Shown piece after piece: positions 12,640 through 25,957 of a stretch of 64,000 bases of DNA (positions are counted from its first letter, which is position 1; every line of letters starts with the position of its first letter). A model generated the notes under the pieces. The model was not told the origin of the DNA. It saw only the letters and a program-made list of their open reading frames with translations, and made no database searches. The stretch comes from Musa acuminata AAA Group (lineage: Eukaryota > Streptophyta > Magnoliopsida > Zingiberales > Musaceae). The position numbers were made by a program, and so were the translations under genes. The stretch is taken from NCBI RefSeq assembly GCF_036884655.1, contig NC_088335.1:38873501-38937500 (forward strand), in the 5' to 3' direction.

Positions 12640-14417
12640 CTACTTGTATTTCTCCATTATCCTTCTTGCTTCTTCTAATGTTTCCTCCTCATTGGATGTG
12701 GTGATCTTGCTGCGCGTAGAGAGTTCGTCCGTGTTCAAAGAAACAAAGACGAAATACACGAGTCCCATCACGGCCTGTTGACAAATCAAATGCCTGTCAG
12801 CCGTAGTTAAAGAATGTCAAAAATACAAAGTGACAACAAACTCTTTTCTTCCAAGCCCTTCGTGAGACAGAAATGAGTGTTTAGTGCCTCCTTTGTGAAA
12901 CATAAAAACCACATAATCTCAAAGAAAATCCAGAGGAAAGTGTGTTTCCTCGATGCTAATAACACGACCTATGTAACTTCCATGTAGCGAGTGTTAGTAT
13001 AAAGTGAAAATTGAGTGCTTATATGATTATCTTAAAAAAAATCATCCATATCGTCGGAAACAGTGGATATCATTCAAGATGAAAGCTAGTTAATTTAAAC
13101 ATTTTTGGAACTTTAGTGTAGAAGTATTGATCTTTAAGATATTAAGAACATATAGTAAGTTATGAAAATTGTTACCTTGATTTTTTCCACTAAAGTCAAT
13201 AACATAAATATTTTTCTTCTAAAACTAATTCATCGCAGGACTGACATTTGTGAACTTCCTCGGAAATTAGTGGCAAGAGAACGTACCAATACGAAGAATA
13301 CAGTAGATACGAAGGACTTCAGAATAAAAAGGGCAATAGTGACAGCAACAGTAATGATGCCAATCCTTGCTATTGGTCGAGGAATTGAATCCTGATATTA
13401 AAATTGCCAATGTTATGTTTGAATGATGCATTCTACCCAAGAGAGACGCATAATTAAATGGTATAACTTAATGAAGAATCATCACTGTAGCAAACCTACC
13501 GGCACCAGATTAGCTCCAGCCTCTGTCACATCTTTTCCAATTCTCCAAGCTGTCTGAATGGCTACATCATATCACAAGCAAAAGTTAGAGGGTAATATCA
13601 ACAAATACCAGCTTAAACAAGGCAATGAGCTCCATTTCATGATTGGCAAAATCATTTAGTACCATCAAATACCTTGAGAACATCTTCATCCATGATTTTG
13701 CTGGTACATTCAGTTGAGACCTAAAATGCTACATGCTTTATTAAGCACTAAATGAATGTGATCTCTATTAGTGATCACACAAATGAGGAACAATATACAG
13801 GACATGCATGCAAATATACCTAACTAGTTGAATTTAATTCACCAAAGTAGTTTCTCGCAAGCACAACACCATGTCACACTGGGACTATTTTGATACATCA
13901 TCTTACAATGGTACGCCACCAGAAGTATGCCGACATTGGTCGATATTGAGTTATCCAGATATTTACCAACTTATAAAAAAAGGAATTGATCGATGTAATA
14001 GAAGATAAGCAAACATTAGATGCACAAAAAATCTCACAGGTCGAGTTCCTACATCAAATTAGTAATCGACACAAAAAGGCTCGTGTTTTATCACGACAAG
14101 AACAACTTGCCTACCCCGAATCCTACTCCCGGATAAACGGACAACAATACACGAATCAGAAACACAAATACAAAGGTCGTTGCACAGATTTGGAACAGGG
14201 TGGAAGAGGGAGAGAGTAGAGTAAGAGACGAACCCTTGAACAGGTTGGATTGGGCGAAGACGACGGGGGAGAGGCGAGAACGCGAAGGGGGGAGAGAGCT
14301 CCGGAGGCTTCTAAGCGGGAGGAGGAGAGGCGGGGGGTGGAGGCGGACGGCGACGGTGGCGGTGGTCGGGAGATGGGGAAGGAAAAGTGGGCGGAGAGCC
14401 GTAGAAGCAGCGGCCAT
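12640..14417 (-). CDS. Small plastid-targeted membrane protein, conserved, function unknown
   Basis: Exons in transcript order are 14417-14234, 13561-13500, 13391-13287 and 12774-12640, with the TAG at 12640. They total 486 nt (161 aa) and all phases match. The N-terminus (MAAASTALRPLFL, then a Ser/Arg/Pro-rich stretch) looks like a chloroplast transit peptide. The conserved core begins AIQTAWRIGKDVTEAGANLVP and continues into DSIPRPIARIGI. A hydrophobic segment (VAVTIALFILKSFVSTVFFVL) follows, then a second one (AVMGLVYFVFVSLN). The C-terminus is charged and ends in a predicted helix (EEETLEEARRIMEKYK). From memory the core matches an uncharacterised plant plastid protein family, but I cannot name its role. 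The exon 1 donor (GTTCGT) is weak; it is supported by frame and by continuity of the conserved core. Confidence 0.82.
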
Positions 14418-15739
14418 TTCTCGTCAACTTTCGAGGGGGACAGAGGGAGGAGGAGGAGGAGGAAGAAGACGATCGGAATCGGCGGAGATGGTGGAGAGAG
14501 AAGATATGGGCCGTGAGATAAGCGTGGGATTTTTTATGCACGGAGAAACCCCAGCCTCACAACCGCAGCATGAATTCGGGTCCTCCATGGTGTGCCGGTT
14601 TCATCCCGCTTTAAGATTAGTGTATCCGATTCGATCCGCACCTTTACAATGGCACCCACAAGAGGCGCTACGTGGGGATGTGATCAGGACGGATCGATCT
14701 ATGATGCTAGCCCGAAGAAGCTTGTAAGAAGAAGTTAGTTTCCATGCATTATCGGATTCAATCCGCCAAGGATCTGACTTTCCAAACAGAAGATCCGAAA
14801 ATTTAGGGTCCAATATGTTATAATTCGAGGATCAATTTATATACAACGAATTCTTTAAAAAAAATATCAAGTTTAAAAATTTTTCAAAGAGCACCCAAAA
14901 TTTTTTATATAATATCTTTTTTTTCAAAATGATCATCCTACCTCCATCGATCGTCGCCTTTTGCCTGATAGATCACCCTCCTCTACCCCATTAGTCACCC
15001 TCCACTAGTTGCTTATGCTTCCATACGTAAGTTAACCTCACCAACCATACCCATTGCGCTCGTGGTCTAACCCTCCTCCGATGTTTTTGTGCACATGCTA
15101 ATCCCTTGGACCATCCCCTTCTTGCGTGGATACCTATGCTCATGCTCGCGACACCCTTATGTCTAGCGAGCAGGTGACGATAGCGAGCAAGAGATCATGT
15201 ATATATATATATTTCATTCGTTAACAAAAGTTATCTGACATCCTCAAAATTATATGAGTTACAAAGATTACTGCAAAGAAAAGTTTAGCATGTAGAATTA
15301 TGAAAAGAGAAATGTACCATGGAAGTAAAAAAATACATTTGTTCATTTTCAATACACCATACCAACTTGTAACTGAAATCTGGTCAAATACATATTGATC
15401 ACACAGAATTAAATTCAAACTGTTTGATGTCGATATACAGATTATAAACTCATACTGTTAGAGAAAAGAAAACTTTATCATGTAAAATCAAGAAAAGAGA
15501 AATTACTTTGGTAATATAGAAAACATATTTATCCATTTTCACGCTAGTCATCCTTCTGAATAAGGATGGAAAAACAAGAAAAACGATTTCAATATGAGAC
15601 TGAAGGCTGACAAGGCCAGCTAAGAGCATTTCCAATTATAACGCATTTACACAACATAAACTACAAATTTTGGAAAGATTAATCTGACAAGAGGGCTACA
15701 ATTGAGCCATTCAAGTGCCATCAGGGCTTGGGATATGGC
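14418..15739. other. Intergenic region between two minus-strand genes
   Basis: Holds the promoter of the plastid membrane protein gene and the 3' flank of CYP97A. It contains a diverged tandem duplication at 15278-15545. The open frames at 14200-14727 are shadows of the GC-rich first exon of the neighbouring gene. No other gene was seen. Confidence 0.6.
15278..15545. repeat. Diverged tandem duplication, period about 187 bp
   Basis: The stretch at about 15278-15362 (AAAAGTTTAGCATGTAGAAT ... TTCATTTTCA) is repeated with many changes at about 15465-15545 (AAAACTTTATCATGTAAAAT ... TCCATTTTCA). Confidence 0.6.
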
Positions 15740-18700
15740 CTAGCCAGTAACTTGTTGAGACTGGTGGGCTGCTGTAGAGATTTCACCTTGCTGATCCTCT
15801 TTAGGTGCACCACTGCTAATTTCTGCAGCATTGGACAGGGTCGAGCTCAGTTGCAGATCACCATCTACTGTTACTACTTTGGTCTCCAAGGTGGGGATTA
15901 TGGGAGGCCTTGTCCTACGCGTAACTGTCATCTTCAAGCCCTTGGTTGTGTGGATCGTTGCACCTGTAGTCATCTCTACCTGCACAAAAGGATAAGACAC
16001 GCAGCCATCAGATGATCAACGTTAGAGCAGTTGTAAGCTACGATGTCCATAATATCAGGAATGCATACCGGGGGAGCTCCTAAGGCCATTTGGAAGTTGA
16101 ATCGCCTAATTAGCATTGCAGTCGCAACCACTGTCTGCAGAAAATACGTGTACAAGATCAACAATAGCATTTCAAGGCCGAGAACTGTTTAAATATCTTT
16201 CCTCGAAGCAGAGAAATGTTCCAAATATGAAACATGAAAGCATTATTCTATCAATAATATGATATTCCATTGTTTCATCTGCAGGCTAATTATTTTTGGG
16301 GTTCATCTGTTGCACTGGTCAGCTCTAATCCTCATACCAATAACTCGATCAGATCATGTTGAACATCTTCAGCATGACAATGAAATACAAAAGTCAGAAA
16401 TCTCAAGTGCCAAGAGCCAGAAACAGGTGAGAATCACACTAAAAATTACTAATATGAAATAATATACATCACAGCATGATGGTAGGACGCCAAGGCCCGT
16501 AACATGAATGAGGAAAGAAAGAAAAGGATCTCTAGCTTCAAGTCTGCGTTATAAGCAATGAGAAGAGTTCGGAATCTGATGATCAGAGAAATGATGTGGA
16601 GTTTGACATGGTCTGCGTGTATGTATTCATTTCCATATGATTGATCAACAATAAAGTAAACAGAAAACTAGATTAAAAAATAACATATATATAATTGTTT
16701 CTAGAGATCATTTAATCTAGAAATATGTAATAAAAGAACGATGATCTCAAATGAAACTAAAGGTTTTAGATTAAATAGAACTAAAACTGAATATCTTAAA
16801 TACAAATTTAGTAATTCTAAAAATAGACGAGAATATAATTATAATGGATGGACAAGAAATCCCTTTAAGTAAAGGTCTTAGATATCTTAGATTAATTATT
16901 CAACAAGATGAAAAGATCGATAAATATATTATTCATAAAGTAAAAATAAGATGGTTAAAATAATGAGGGGCATCAAAAGTCTTGTGTGATCATCAGATAT
17001 TTTTGAGATTAAAAAAAATTTTTATAAGACGATCATGAGACCAACAATACTTTATGGATCTATATGTTAGGCAGTTAAGAAAAACATATATAAAAAATTT
17101 ATATTGCCGAGATAAGAATGTTGAGACGGATATATAGAATTACTAGGAAAAATAAGAAAAAAATATTTTTTTCATAAATAATTAAGTATTGCTTCGATAG
17201 AGGATAAGATGAGAAACAAATATTTAAGATAGTATGGGTATGTGCTAAGGAGCTCATGATACGATAATCAGAAAAGATAAAATAATTAATATTAGTGGTA
17301 CGAGAAAAGATAGAGGAAGACCTAAAATGACTTTAATAGAAATTATATATAAGGATTTAAGTAATCTGAACTCAACTAAACATATGGTTTTTTACAAATT
17401 TCAATGATGACAAAAGATCCATATAACTAACCCCAAATAGTTAGGACTTACGACTTTGTTATTGTCATTGTGTTACCTCAAAGGTGGCAAACATGTCTCC
17501 AATGCATTTTCGTGGTCCACCACCAAATGGTAAATAACTGAAAGAAGTGGATACAATATATTATTTATATAGCAGTTGAAAACGAAATACTGAAAAACTT
17601 CCATACACATGGTTCATTAACAATTGATAGTTCACAAGACAACATGTGAAACATAAAAATAATGTCAGCAACATGTAGTTCTTGATTCCAAATATGATTC
17701 ATTATAATGTTCTCTTCAGGGATCATTCATCAATATTGAAATTGATGTAATTTCCTCAATACATATACAAGCAATATAAAACCATGACATCAAAGATGGG
17801 ATGTAGCACGTATGATCACTTCCTTAAATGGAATACAATAAAGCTTCAATGAGCCCAAAATTTAAAAGATTAATTTCCATTTACACAAATCACTTAACTG
17901 ACTATCCATTTAGACCAACACTTAGTCCAGATTTCTGAGTTTAGAATCTGGCTTCCAAAATAAAATGATCCTATCATCCTACGATTTTAACAGGAGCTAT
18001 AATTGCTTCTTTAAATTGAATCCATCATAGCTTCAATGGACCCAAATTACAAAAAATGAATTTCCATTAACACAAATCACTTGATCAACCATTCATTTGG
18101 ATCATCCTTCAGTCCCTGGTTTTCTCAGATCAGATTTTGACTCCTGAACTAAAATGATCTCTCATTCATGTGATTTAACAGGAGTTCATGTTCGACAGAA
18201 ACTGCTTTTTGAAAGTAAAACACTCACTTTTCTGATCAAATCTTAACAACCATAAAATTCAAATGATTTTCTCAGGGATATTTTGCTGAAGGAAGAAACT
18301 AACCAGTTGTAGTGCAGGTTAAATATATTGCAATTAAACTCTCCTGCTACTCCCTTCACAATTATCATGAAGGTCAATATTGAGAATAGATGTAACTGTA
18401 ATTGGATATAAAAAAAAGAATGCTAGTTGAACAATTATTGATTGAAAATATGTCACTGTTCCATCACATGTAGTATTCAACTTACTGGAGGTACACATGA
18501 GAAAGGTTTCCAATTGTTGGAAATGATTCACTAAAGCTTTCTGGTCATTAGTTTTAAAGAATCCCATATAAAGCAACAAAGTAGAATCATTTGGTGCAAC
18601 AAAGACTTACAACTGGAGAAATAACAGGCAGAAAGATAACAGTTAACATCCAACAATTAAGAATATGTAGACTGTAAAGTTTAGCTTTGTGAAGAAGAAT

Positions 18701-21700
18701 AATGTTTACTAGGCAGCATATACATGCGACTGGGCACAAGAGAGTACATCATAGTTTGGCTTAATCCAAGTAAGCAATATCTCCCAAAAAACATCAACTA
18801 AACAATAATATACAACAGTTTAAATTGAACACTGCAGCATAAATAAGAGACCATATGAAAAGCGATATGTACTAAAGAGATTCCTATAGATAATTTTTGC
18901 AGTCTGAGACTTTATTATTAAAATTTGGAGGCAAGCAAAAGACTGCAAGATTGGTAAGCAAGCTATACATATGTAGTTATTTGGATACTTAAATTTCTCC
19001 AACAAGAGAACCACAGCTGCAGAATCTAAGACTAATAGTAGATGCTAATTCAGAGTCAGCATGGAACCTGAAATTCTGATTGCTTTCATTTGGATTCGGT
19101 CCATCCAATGGCCACCTTTCAGGATTGAAACTCTCAGCATCAACCCAATGCTTAGGACTTCTATGGAGGTTCCATACAGAAATGAAAATGTCTTCACCCC
19201 TGTCATTCAAAGAAGACTTCAATAATGATGGAAAGTATAGTTATTAACTTCCAGATATCTTAAAACTGACACTAGACACAGTGGAAATAAGAATCACATC
19301 ACTGTATCATAATGAATGAGCTCAGAGCTAATAGTATCAAATTGATAAACTACACTATGATCTTGCTGTCAAAGTAGGTCTATGTGTTTGGATGCTCAAA
19401 GGACAAATAAAATGCATGCATGCATGACTTTTTATTATGCTATCCTTCATGTATATGCTTGCTCATCTGCAGGTGAAACACATCTACGGTGAAATTATGG
19501 GCACAAAAAGAAGAAAAATGATGAACACTACATACTAATAGTTCACAAAGCTATATTTTTGAGACATTCAAGGTTGAGGTTTAACTTGTGCATCTAGCAG
19601 GTTGAGTTTATACAATCTAAGGTGGATTTCCTTATAGCAATCTCATGTCCCTTCTGGGGCTTTTACATTTTATGGATTTTCTCTATCTTCACTAATATAT
19701 ACTTTTTTCCTTTTTTACCCTTGATCTATAAACCACATTTCCAAATGTACCTATAACATTTCTTAAATGTGATTGCTGGCAATCCATGTAGAAGCCTCAT
19801 TTAAGTTATTTCCATTTCCAATGACAGCTCCATGCCCATGTCATCTGATTAGTGTCATCCCATGTTCTCTTTCCTTCATATAATTTAATGGACAAAATAT
19901 TGGGTTGAACGATACCTGTCTTCATTAAAGACTATCATATTCTATTTCCTCCCCCATAGAGTTACAGAAAGCATCAAGTGTTAAAGTCTGTTGTTTATGT
20001 TTGGTTGATCCAGTAATGGGAAAATTACAAACCACTGACATTGGTAAGCACATATAGAACCACCACGGGCAGCAGGCACTTCTAATCAGATTAGAAGATT
20101 TAAGCACATGCCTAATTCAGGAATACCGTCAATTCCATTCACAGTCAGTAATAGGGAACATTCTGAAGTATAAGATTACTATCATCCAATGGTTTTCGCT
20201 TCTCGTTTGTGCAAAGAAGAGCTACCATACACAATGAAAAAATTCTAAAGATAGATAATCATATCTAGTTCAGTAAAATATGCATGAATTATTTAAGAGT
20301 ACAATAGCATCTCATCACCTGCTTATTGGATACTTTCCGAGCACATCATCTTCGAGAGAACGACGGATTAAAACAGGTGGCTGTGGGTAAAGTCTCAATG
20401 ACTGCAAAAAGGATTAAATTTGGATGCATAAACATTGCTATTTCACATAAAGCATACAACAAAAGCAATGTCCCATTGGTAGGTATATACCGAATGAAGA
20501 TCTTACTTCATTAATTACTCTAGAAGTATACTTCAGTTTCTTCATGTCCTCAATTGTTGGAGATCGGTCACCTAAAACAGAATCAACCTAATACCCATCA
20601 TCAAATGAAGTGCCATATGGTTGTCACTGAGCAAAAAGAATAACACCTTTATCCAGAATTACATAATTTTACCTCATCCTGGAGCTTAGCAACTACTTCT
20701 GGTGCCTATATAAAGAAAATACATCAGTTAACTTGCAATAGAACTATATAACTTGCAATCTCCACATAAAATTCATTGTACCTCTATGAAGAATTACATA
20801 AAAGAAAATTAGGTTTTTGGCAACGACGAATGTTTTTTATTCATGTTTGTGTATGATGATGTTAGTATGTCATTTGGCAGACATTCCATCCAAGTTTCCT
20901 ATTAAAATCTCCAATACTTACTACAATACTTGGCATAAGAACAGTACTCAGAAGTATTGTAATCATAGAATAGACACCTTAGAAAGAAGATAAAATGTCC
21001 ATGTTAACACTGCAGCAGATGTTTCATGACCAGCTATAAGCATTGTCATCAAATCATCTCGAAGTTGTTTGCTAGAGACCTAGACAAAAAATAAAACAAT
21101 TAAGCGAGTAAGATTGACTGAGAGACCTGCGTATTAAATAAAGCATGGAATTCAAGGCATACATCATCTCCAGAAGCAAGTAGGAAGTGAAGAATGCTAG
21201 GATCTTGCTCATTCATGTATTCTTCATGGAATTGCAATTCTTCTTGCTCTACCATTCTCTGCAATTATGAACATATAAATTGTAACGAGAATAATGCAAT
21301 GATCTTACTATAATGTTACAAATAGATCAAATAATTTATTGAAGTTATAGAACATTGAAGTCAAAGTAAACCTTGGTAGCTGCACTAAAGGAGCAAAGGA
21401 TCATAGCATGCCAAGATGTTGGTAAGAAGCAACACAAGGGGCAGCAGATATATAGCATAGTCATTAAGTTATATACAGAGATCTTTCTGAATAAAATCAT
21501 GAAGTGTACTGAATAATGACAACCAGGAAAAAGAGTTCATGCCTATGAATATCTTAACAACTCTCTAGACTCTAAATAAAGGGAGAGAGAATTGCTGACA
21601 TTTCAGTTCATCAAGAAATGAAACCCAATGAACAAAAAAATGACTAACCAGTTGCAATAAATATAAAGCAGTTATCATGAATTACCTTGCAGATAGCAAT

Positions 21701-23239
21701 AAGATCATCCAGTGTCGTATTAATCAACTTAAGGGCTTCTGAAACCTTCCTCTGCCTTGGGGAGATGTTTTTCCATATTGGAATTTCCCAAGTAGGAATG
21801 GGAGAAGTACTACGCATCTCTGCTTCCCGCAGGGCGACATATACTGCCTGATGATCCCATTAACAGAGAAACATATTATGGAAAAGAAACAAATTTTAAC
21901 TGATTCTAATGGTAAAAGAAACAAACAAATGATCACCTCGACAATTCCATTATCATGGGTTAATGAATCAAACTCATAATTAAAAACTGCCTTTCCAATT
22001 ATGTCAAGTGTCAACCGTGAAAAGAGCGACTCCATCTCCACATCCTCTCCATCCGAGGCTGCAGCATCCAACTTCTCACACAGTCCAAATGAAGCTTTCC
22101 CAAAGAGGTTTATCATCGCAGACACATACTGTTAAATAGACCAAAATTAGTATGTATCAGAAATCAAACAAATGTTTAGAAAGTACAGATTCAGATTACT
22201 TAATTACAATCGTTTAGGAATCACCTTCTGATGCAATGCCGGAACAATTGCACGTCTCCTAACACGCCAAACCTCACCATCAGCTGGAATCAAACCCTTC
22301 CCCATCACAAACTCCAGAATTTCTGCTAGTATACCCTGCATTAACCATTACTCTAGGTATAATTATAAATGTTAGACAACCGAACAGGTACAATGATAAA
22401 AACATGGAGATACCTTGGAATAAGCCTTGGAGTTGTTCTTCAGTATGTGCTTAGCAATGTCCGGGTCCGAAATAATCAGAAAGGACTGATAAAAATCGAA
22501 ACGTTAGCACTCATTGAAAAAAGGTTGCAGAACTACAACCTTTTTTCTTTTTTTCGAATTTTTCAGTAAGAAGGCAAAGAAACAGAATGATAATAGATAT
22601 GCCCATGATTTTACCTTAGGGCCGAAGTTGAGGCGAAATATGCCTCCATAAGTGAGGAAGAGCTCGTAGAGAGGGATGAAGAAGGCCTGCCCTGCAACGG
22701 CATCAACCGATCCTCTCGCCTGAGGGATCTCAAGGAGCTCACCGCTGCCGCTGCAGGCCCATCTCGAGAACAGCCGCTCCAAGAACTCGTGCGGCAGCCC
22801 CAGAGTCGAAAGCCCATTCCTCAGCGCAAGAACCCACCTTTTCTTGAGAAGACAGGTCCAAATCCATCACTAGTTCAGAAAAGAACAAATTGACGAAAGA
22901 GAAAAGGAGAAGTGCAACGGACCCAGGCTGCTGGACGGTGAACTCGCCGGAGGCGATGCGGGCGGCGAGCTCAGCACTCCGGTTCTCCTCTAACGGCCGC
23001 TGGACTTCCGTCACCGCCTGGTCCTCGTCACCACGGTCGTTGCTGGAGGACGAGCATCGGAAGGAACGCCCTGTAGGCCGCAAGGGGAGGCTCGGAGTAG
23101 ATCGGAGATGTGCGGGTGACTCAGCTTTACGACCAAACGGACGACGAGAAGAGGCAGCAGCCAAGGCTTTGCGTTGCAGCCGCGGTTTGGATGAGATATG
23201 GGCGACTTGGAGAAGAGAGGAGGAGAGGTTAAAAGCCAT
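15740..23239 (-). CDS. CYP97A: Cytochrome P450 CYP97A, plastid carotenoid beta-ring hydroxylase
   Basis: Homologue of Arabidopsis CYP97A3 (LUT5) and rice CYP97A4, which hydroxylate the beta-ring of carotenes on the way to lutein in plastids. Exons in transcript order are 23239-22923, 22837-22615, 22485-22414, 22335-22225, 22128-21937, 21847-21686, 21258-21163, 21079-20978, 20705-20673, 20587-20507, 20401-20319, 19199-19068, 17537-17477, 16134-16069 and 15979-15740 (TAG). They sum to 1971 nt (656 aa) with all junctions in phase. The N-terminus ([20 protein letters not shown]) is transit-peptide-like. The P450 signatures are intact: I-helix AGHETS at 407-412, ExxR at 463-466 split across an intron, FNPERW at 515-520, and the haem loop [10 protein letters not shown] with Cys546. 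[20 protein letters not shown] and [20 protein letters not shown] are CYP97A-type. Intron 13 carries a LINE remnant. Confidence 0.96.
16745..17472 (+). mobile_element. Decayed 3' fragment of a non-LTR (LINE) reverse-transcriptase element
   Basis: Lies in CYP97A intron 13, antisense to the gene. The plus-strand conceptual reading shows the usual C-terminal order of plant LINE RT proteins: [19 protein letters not shown], then [10 protein letters not shown], then a [14 protein letters not shown] block, then [10 protein letters not shown]. All are broken by stops and frame changes. It ends in a degenerate TTG-rich tail (TTTGTTATTGTCATTG), like the (TTG)n tails of these elements. The tail ends within a few bases of the donor of CYP97A exon 13 (exon end 17477). 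It is 5'-truncated and clearly dead. Target-site duplication not determined. Confidence 0.8.
17818..18194. repeat. Diverged tandem duplication in CYP97A intron 12, period about 186 bp
   Basis: Two adjacent copies share blocks such as AGCTTCAATG-GCCC, TTTCCATT-ACACAAATCACTT, AAAATGAT and TTTAACAGGAG, at about 17818-18003 and 18004-18194. Confidence 0.7.
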
Positions 23240-24194
23240 GGAACGTTACTCTTGCTCCCCCACGAGAAAGAGGTCAAGCGTTCCTCCTTTTCTCAAGAAG
23301 GAAGGTGGTAGAAGTAGCGCTTTAACCGGCCAACACAAAGGCACGTGGGAGGATTAGATATCAAGAGCTTTCAAGTAGACACGCTTCACGTGCGTCACTA
23401 CCTATGAAAGGTGAAGTTTGAAGATTCCATCTCAGTGCTCCAAAATTCCGTATAGAAAGCTACAAAAATTCTGCTTGGCTATCAAATCAAGACGACGATG
23501 CAAATCAAGTCTCTCTACTTTCGATAATGTCCTCATTTGGATCCTTGTTGGTATCTGGGGGGAACCTTAATATGGTTTGGGTTATGAAATCACCAGAGAG
23601 ACTTCCATTGGACTGTAATGTCGATGTGCCATGCTGCAGTAACCCTGTTGATCCTCCTGACTGGTTTATGCCCAAAACTTGGAACTTTGTTTTGTCCTCG
23701 ATGCATACCTCCTAGACCTCGATGTGCCATGCTGCAGTACCTTGTTGATCCTCCTGAGTAGTTTATGCCCAAAAAGTAAACTATGTTTTGTCCTCGATGC
23801 ATACCTTTTTTCCTCTCTCGTTGCGGACACGGAATGGTGTCGAACTCCGTCTCTGGGGCCCTAATGTTTTAGATCTTCTGCTGCCTGAAGATGGGAAGAG
23901 AACAAGATGATCGAGCGAACTTGGATCGCCTGGTGCGGTGCGTGAAGGAGGATGGGATAAATCAAGACGATGCACTTCCAGACCAACAATCCACAAAGCT
24001 TCTCTGATGATACCGGGACAAGAAATGGAAGATGAGGACATTTGAGAGCAAGAAAGGCTTGGAATCCGAAGCCGTCGCATCATCGGGGATCCCATTGCAG
24101 AGATCCTTGGGGTCTTTCCCGTAGATGGCGCACCCAACAGAGCAACTTTTGTATCTACTTGAATTGTACAAACTAGCAAATCTCGCGCACACTA
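23240..24194. other. CYP97A promoter side and unassigned DNA
   Basis: Upstream flank of CYP97A, containing a tandem duplication at 23621-23808. The stretch 23820-24190 is moderately GC-rich with open frames on the minus strand (up to 132 aa). I recognise no family in it, so it is left unassigned. The junction to retrotransposon sequence is at about 24195. Confidence 0.5.
23621..23808. repeat. Tandem duplication, period about 97 bp
   Basis: Two copies starting CGATGTGCCATGCTGCAGTA and ending TGTTTTGTCCTCGATGCATA, at about 23621-23710 and 23718-23808, with a few substitutions and small indels. Confidence 0.85.
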
Positions 24195-25845
24195 GTAATT
24201 TTTTCTCCTCTTTGTCATTGACAAAAAGAGAAGAATAATAAAATAATAATACAATTTATTTCTCTTTTTATTAATTTTAAATTATAACAAAGGTAAAGTA
24301 TCAATTTTATTTATGCATCATTATAGTTTTAAATTAAGATATGCATAATTTTAAAATCTTAAATTTTATCTTTACTTTATGCATGATACAAAAAAAAATA
24401 ATCATCATTATGGGAATATCATACATGATACTCAAGCATTTATGATATATCATTTTATAAAAAAAAATCATAGTATTATATACATCATTCCAAATCATAA
24501 AATTTTCACATCATGATGGTATCAATTTGTCAAATTATATTACATCCTACCATGCATGATCATAACTTCTCATTTGTATCCATCAACATAATATCATACA
24601 TAATTTCATATCATCACATGAAGGATAACAAGAAAAATTTAGTGATGAGATATATTTCATGGATACAAGGAATTATAAAAATCATATATAAGATCATATG
24701 AATACCAAAAGACATTATTCATATAGTAAATCTACTCTTTAAATAAAATACCAAGAAAAAATCATAGGAGTACAAAGAAGAGATCTTGATTAAAAAAAAT
24801 CTTAAGTAATTCCAAGAAATCAATATTTGAATAAAACTCATTCAAATTCAAATCATCAAAATTATTTTCAAGAGATTCAAAATGACATAAGTTGATTTAT
24901 CAATCTCTTGAGATGCTAGAAATTTTCTTTCTCCCTTTTATCATAGTAAACAAGAACGAAAAAGGGAAGATATGCATAACAAAACTAAGTTATAAATTCT
25001 GAAGATGTCAAGTAGCATATCATGGTTTGTTAGGATAAGTCTCCCTTTTTTTTTGTGAATAGCAAAAAGAAAAAGGAGAAAATAATCTCAATTCATACAA
25101 AGATTTCAAGTATTAAATATCGAGAAATCAAAATCATGAATTGGATTGTTTTCCTCTTTAGAAAATGGCAAAGAGAAACCTAAGAGATCAAATAAGAGAT
25201 CTTGATTTATAAAATATTTTATGTTATAAATCTTGAGAAATTATGATTTTGATAAAACTCATTCAAATTCATTTTCATAGTCCAAGAGATTCACAAAAGC
25301 ATAATATACATGGATTCATTAATCTTTTATCGAAAAATCAATAAGATAGAGATGGAAAATATATTCCCTTTTTATGTGTTTTATTTTAAGTTGTTTCTTT
25401 CATTCAAACATGCCTTTGTCTTTTTATGCCAAATAAAAACATGCATCAATATTTAGGATCGAAAAATAAATTTCATCATAAAAACCATCAAGACCAAAAA
25501 AAGTATAACATATTAAACATAAGGCTTCTTCAAACAAGAGATTTGATTCATCATTTTAATTCCAATGATAATTCATTTTCCTTTTTATATGTTTCATTTT
25601 ATGTGATTGATTTCATATAAATATGCTCAAGTTTTTAAAACCATCCATCTTGTTTAAAACTGAAAAAGCAACTTCCATTGCGACAAAGATCAATAAACCA
25701 TAAATCACAAAAATCATCATGTATAATTTTAAAATCTCATACATAGTATAAAATCATCAAGGTATCAAAACTTTAATATTTTTATTACACATAAAATATT
25801 TAATTTTAACATTTTATTCTTTTATCATAAAACATGCAATAGTCA

Positions 25846-25848
<3 letters not shown>

Positions 25849-25941
<93 letters not shown>
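25849..25941. repeat. (TA)n microsatellite in element A
   Basis: About 46 perfect TA units immediately downstream (minus-strand sense) of the element A gag end. Confidence 0.97.
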
Positions 25942-25957
25942 CTAAGCATGAAAAGCA

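Noticed and set aside
23781..24192. 132-aa and 76-aa minus-strand open frames
   Set aside because: No recognised domain; could be an old transposon edge or UTR. Not enough to call a gene.
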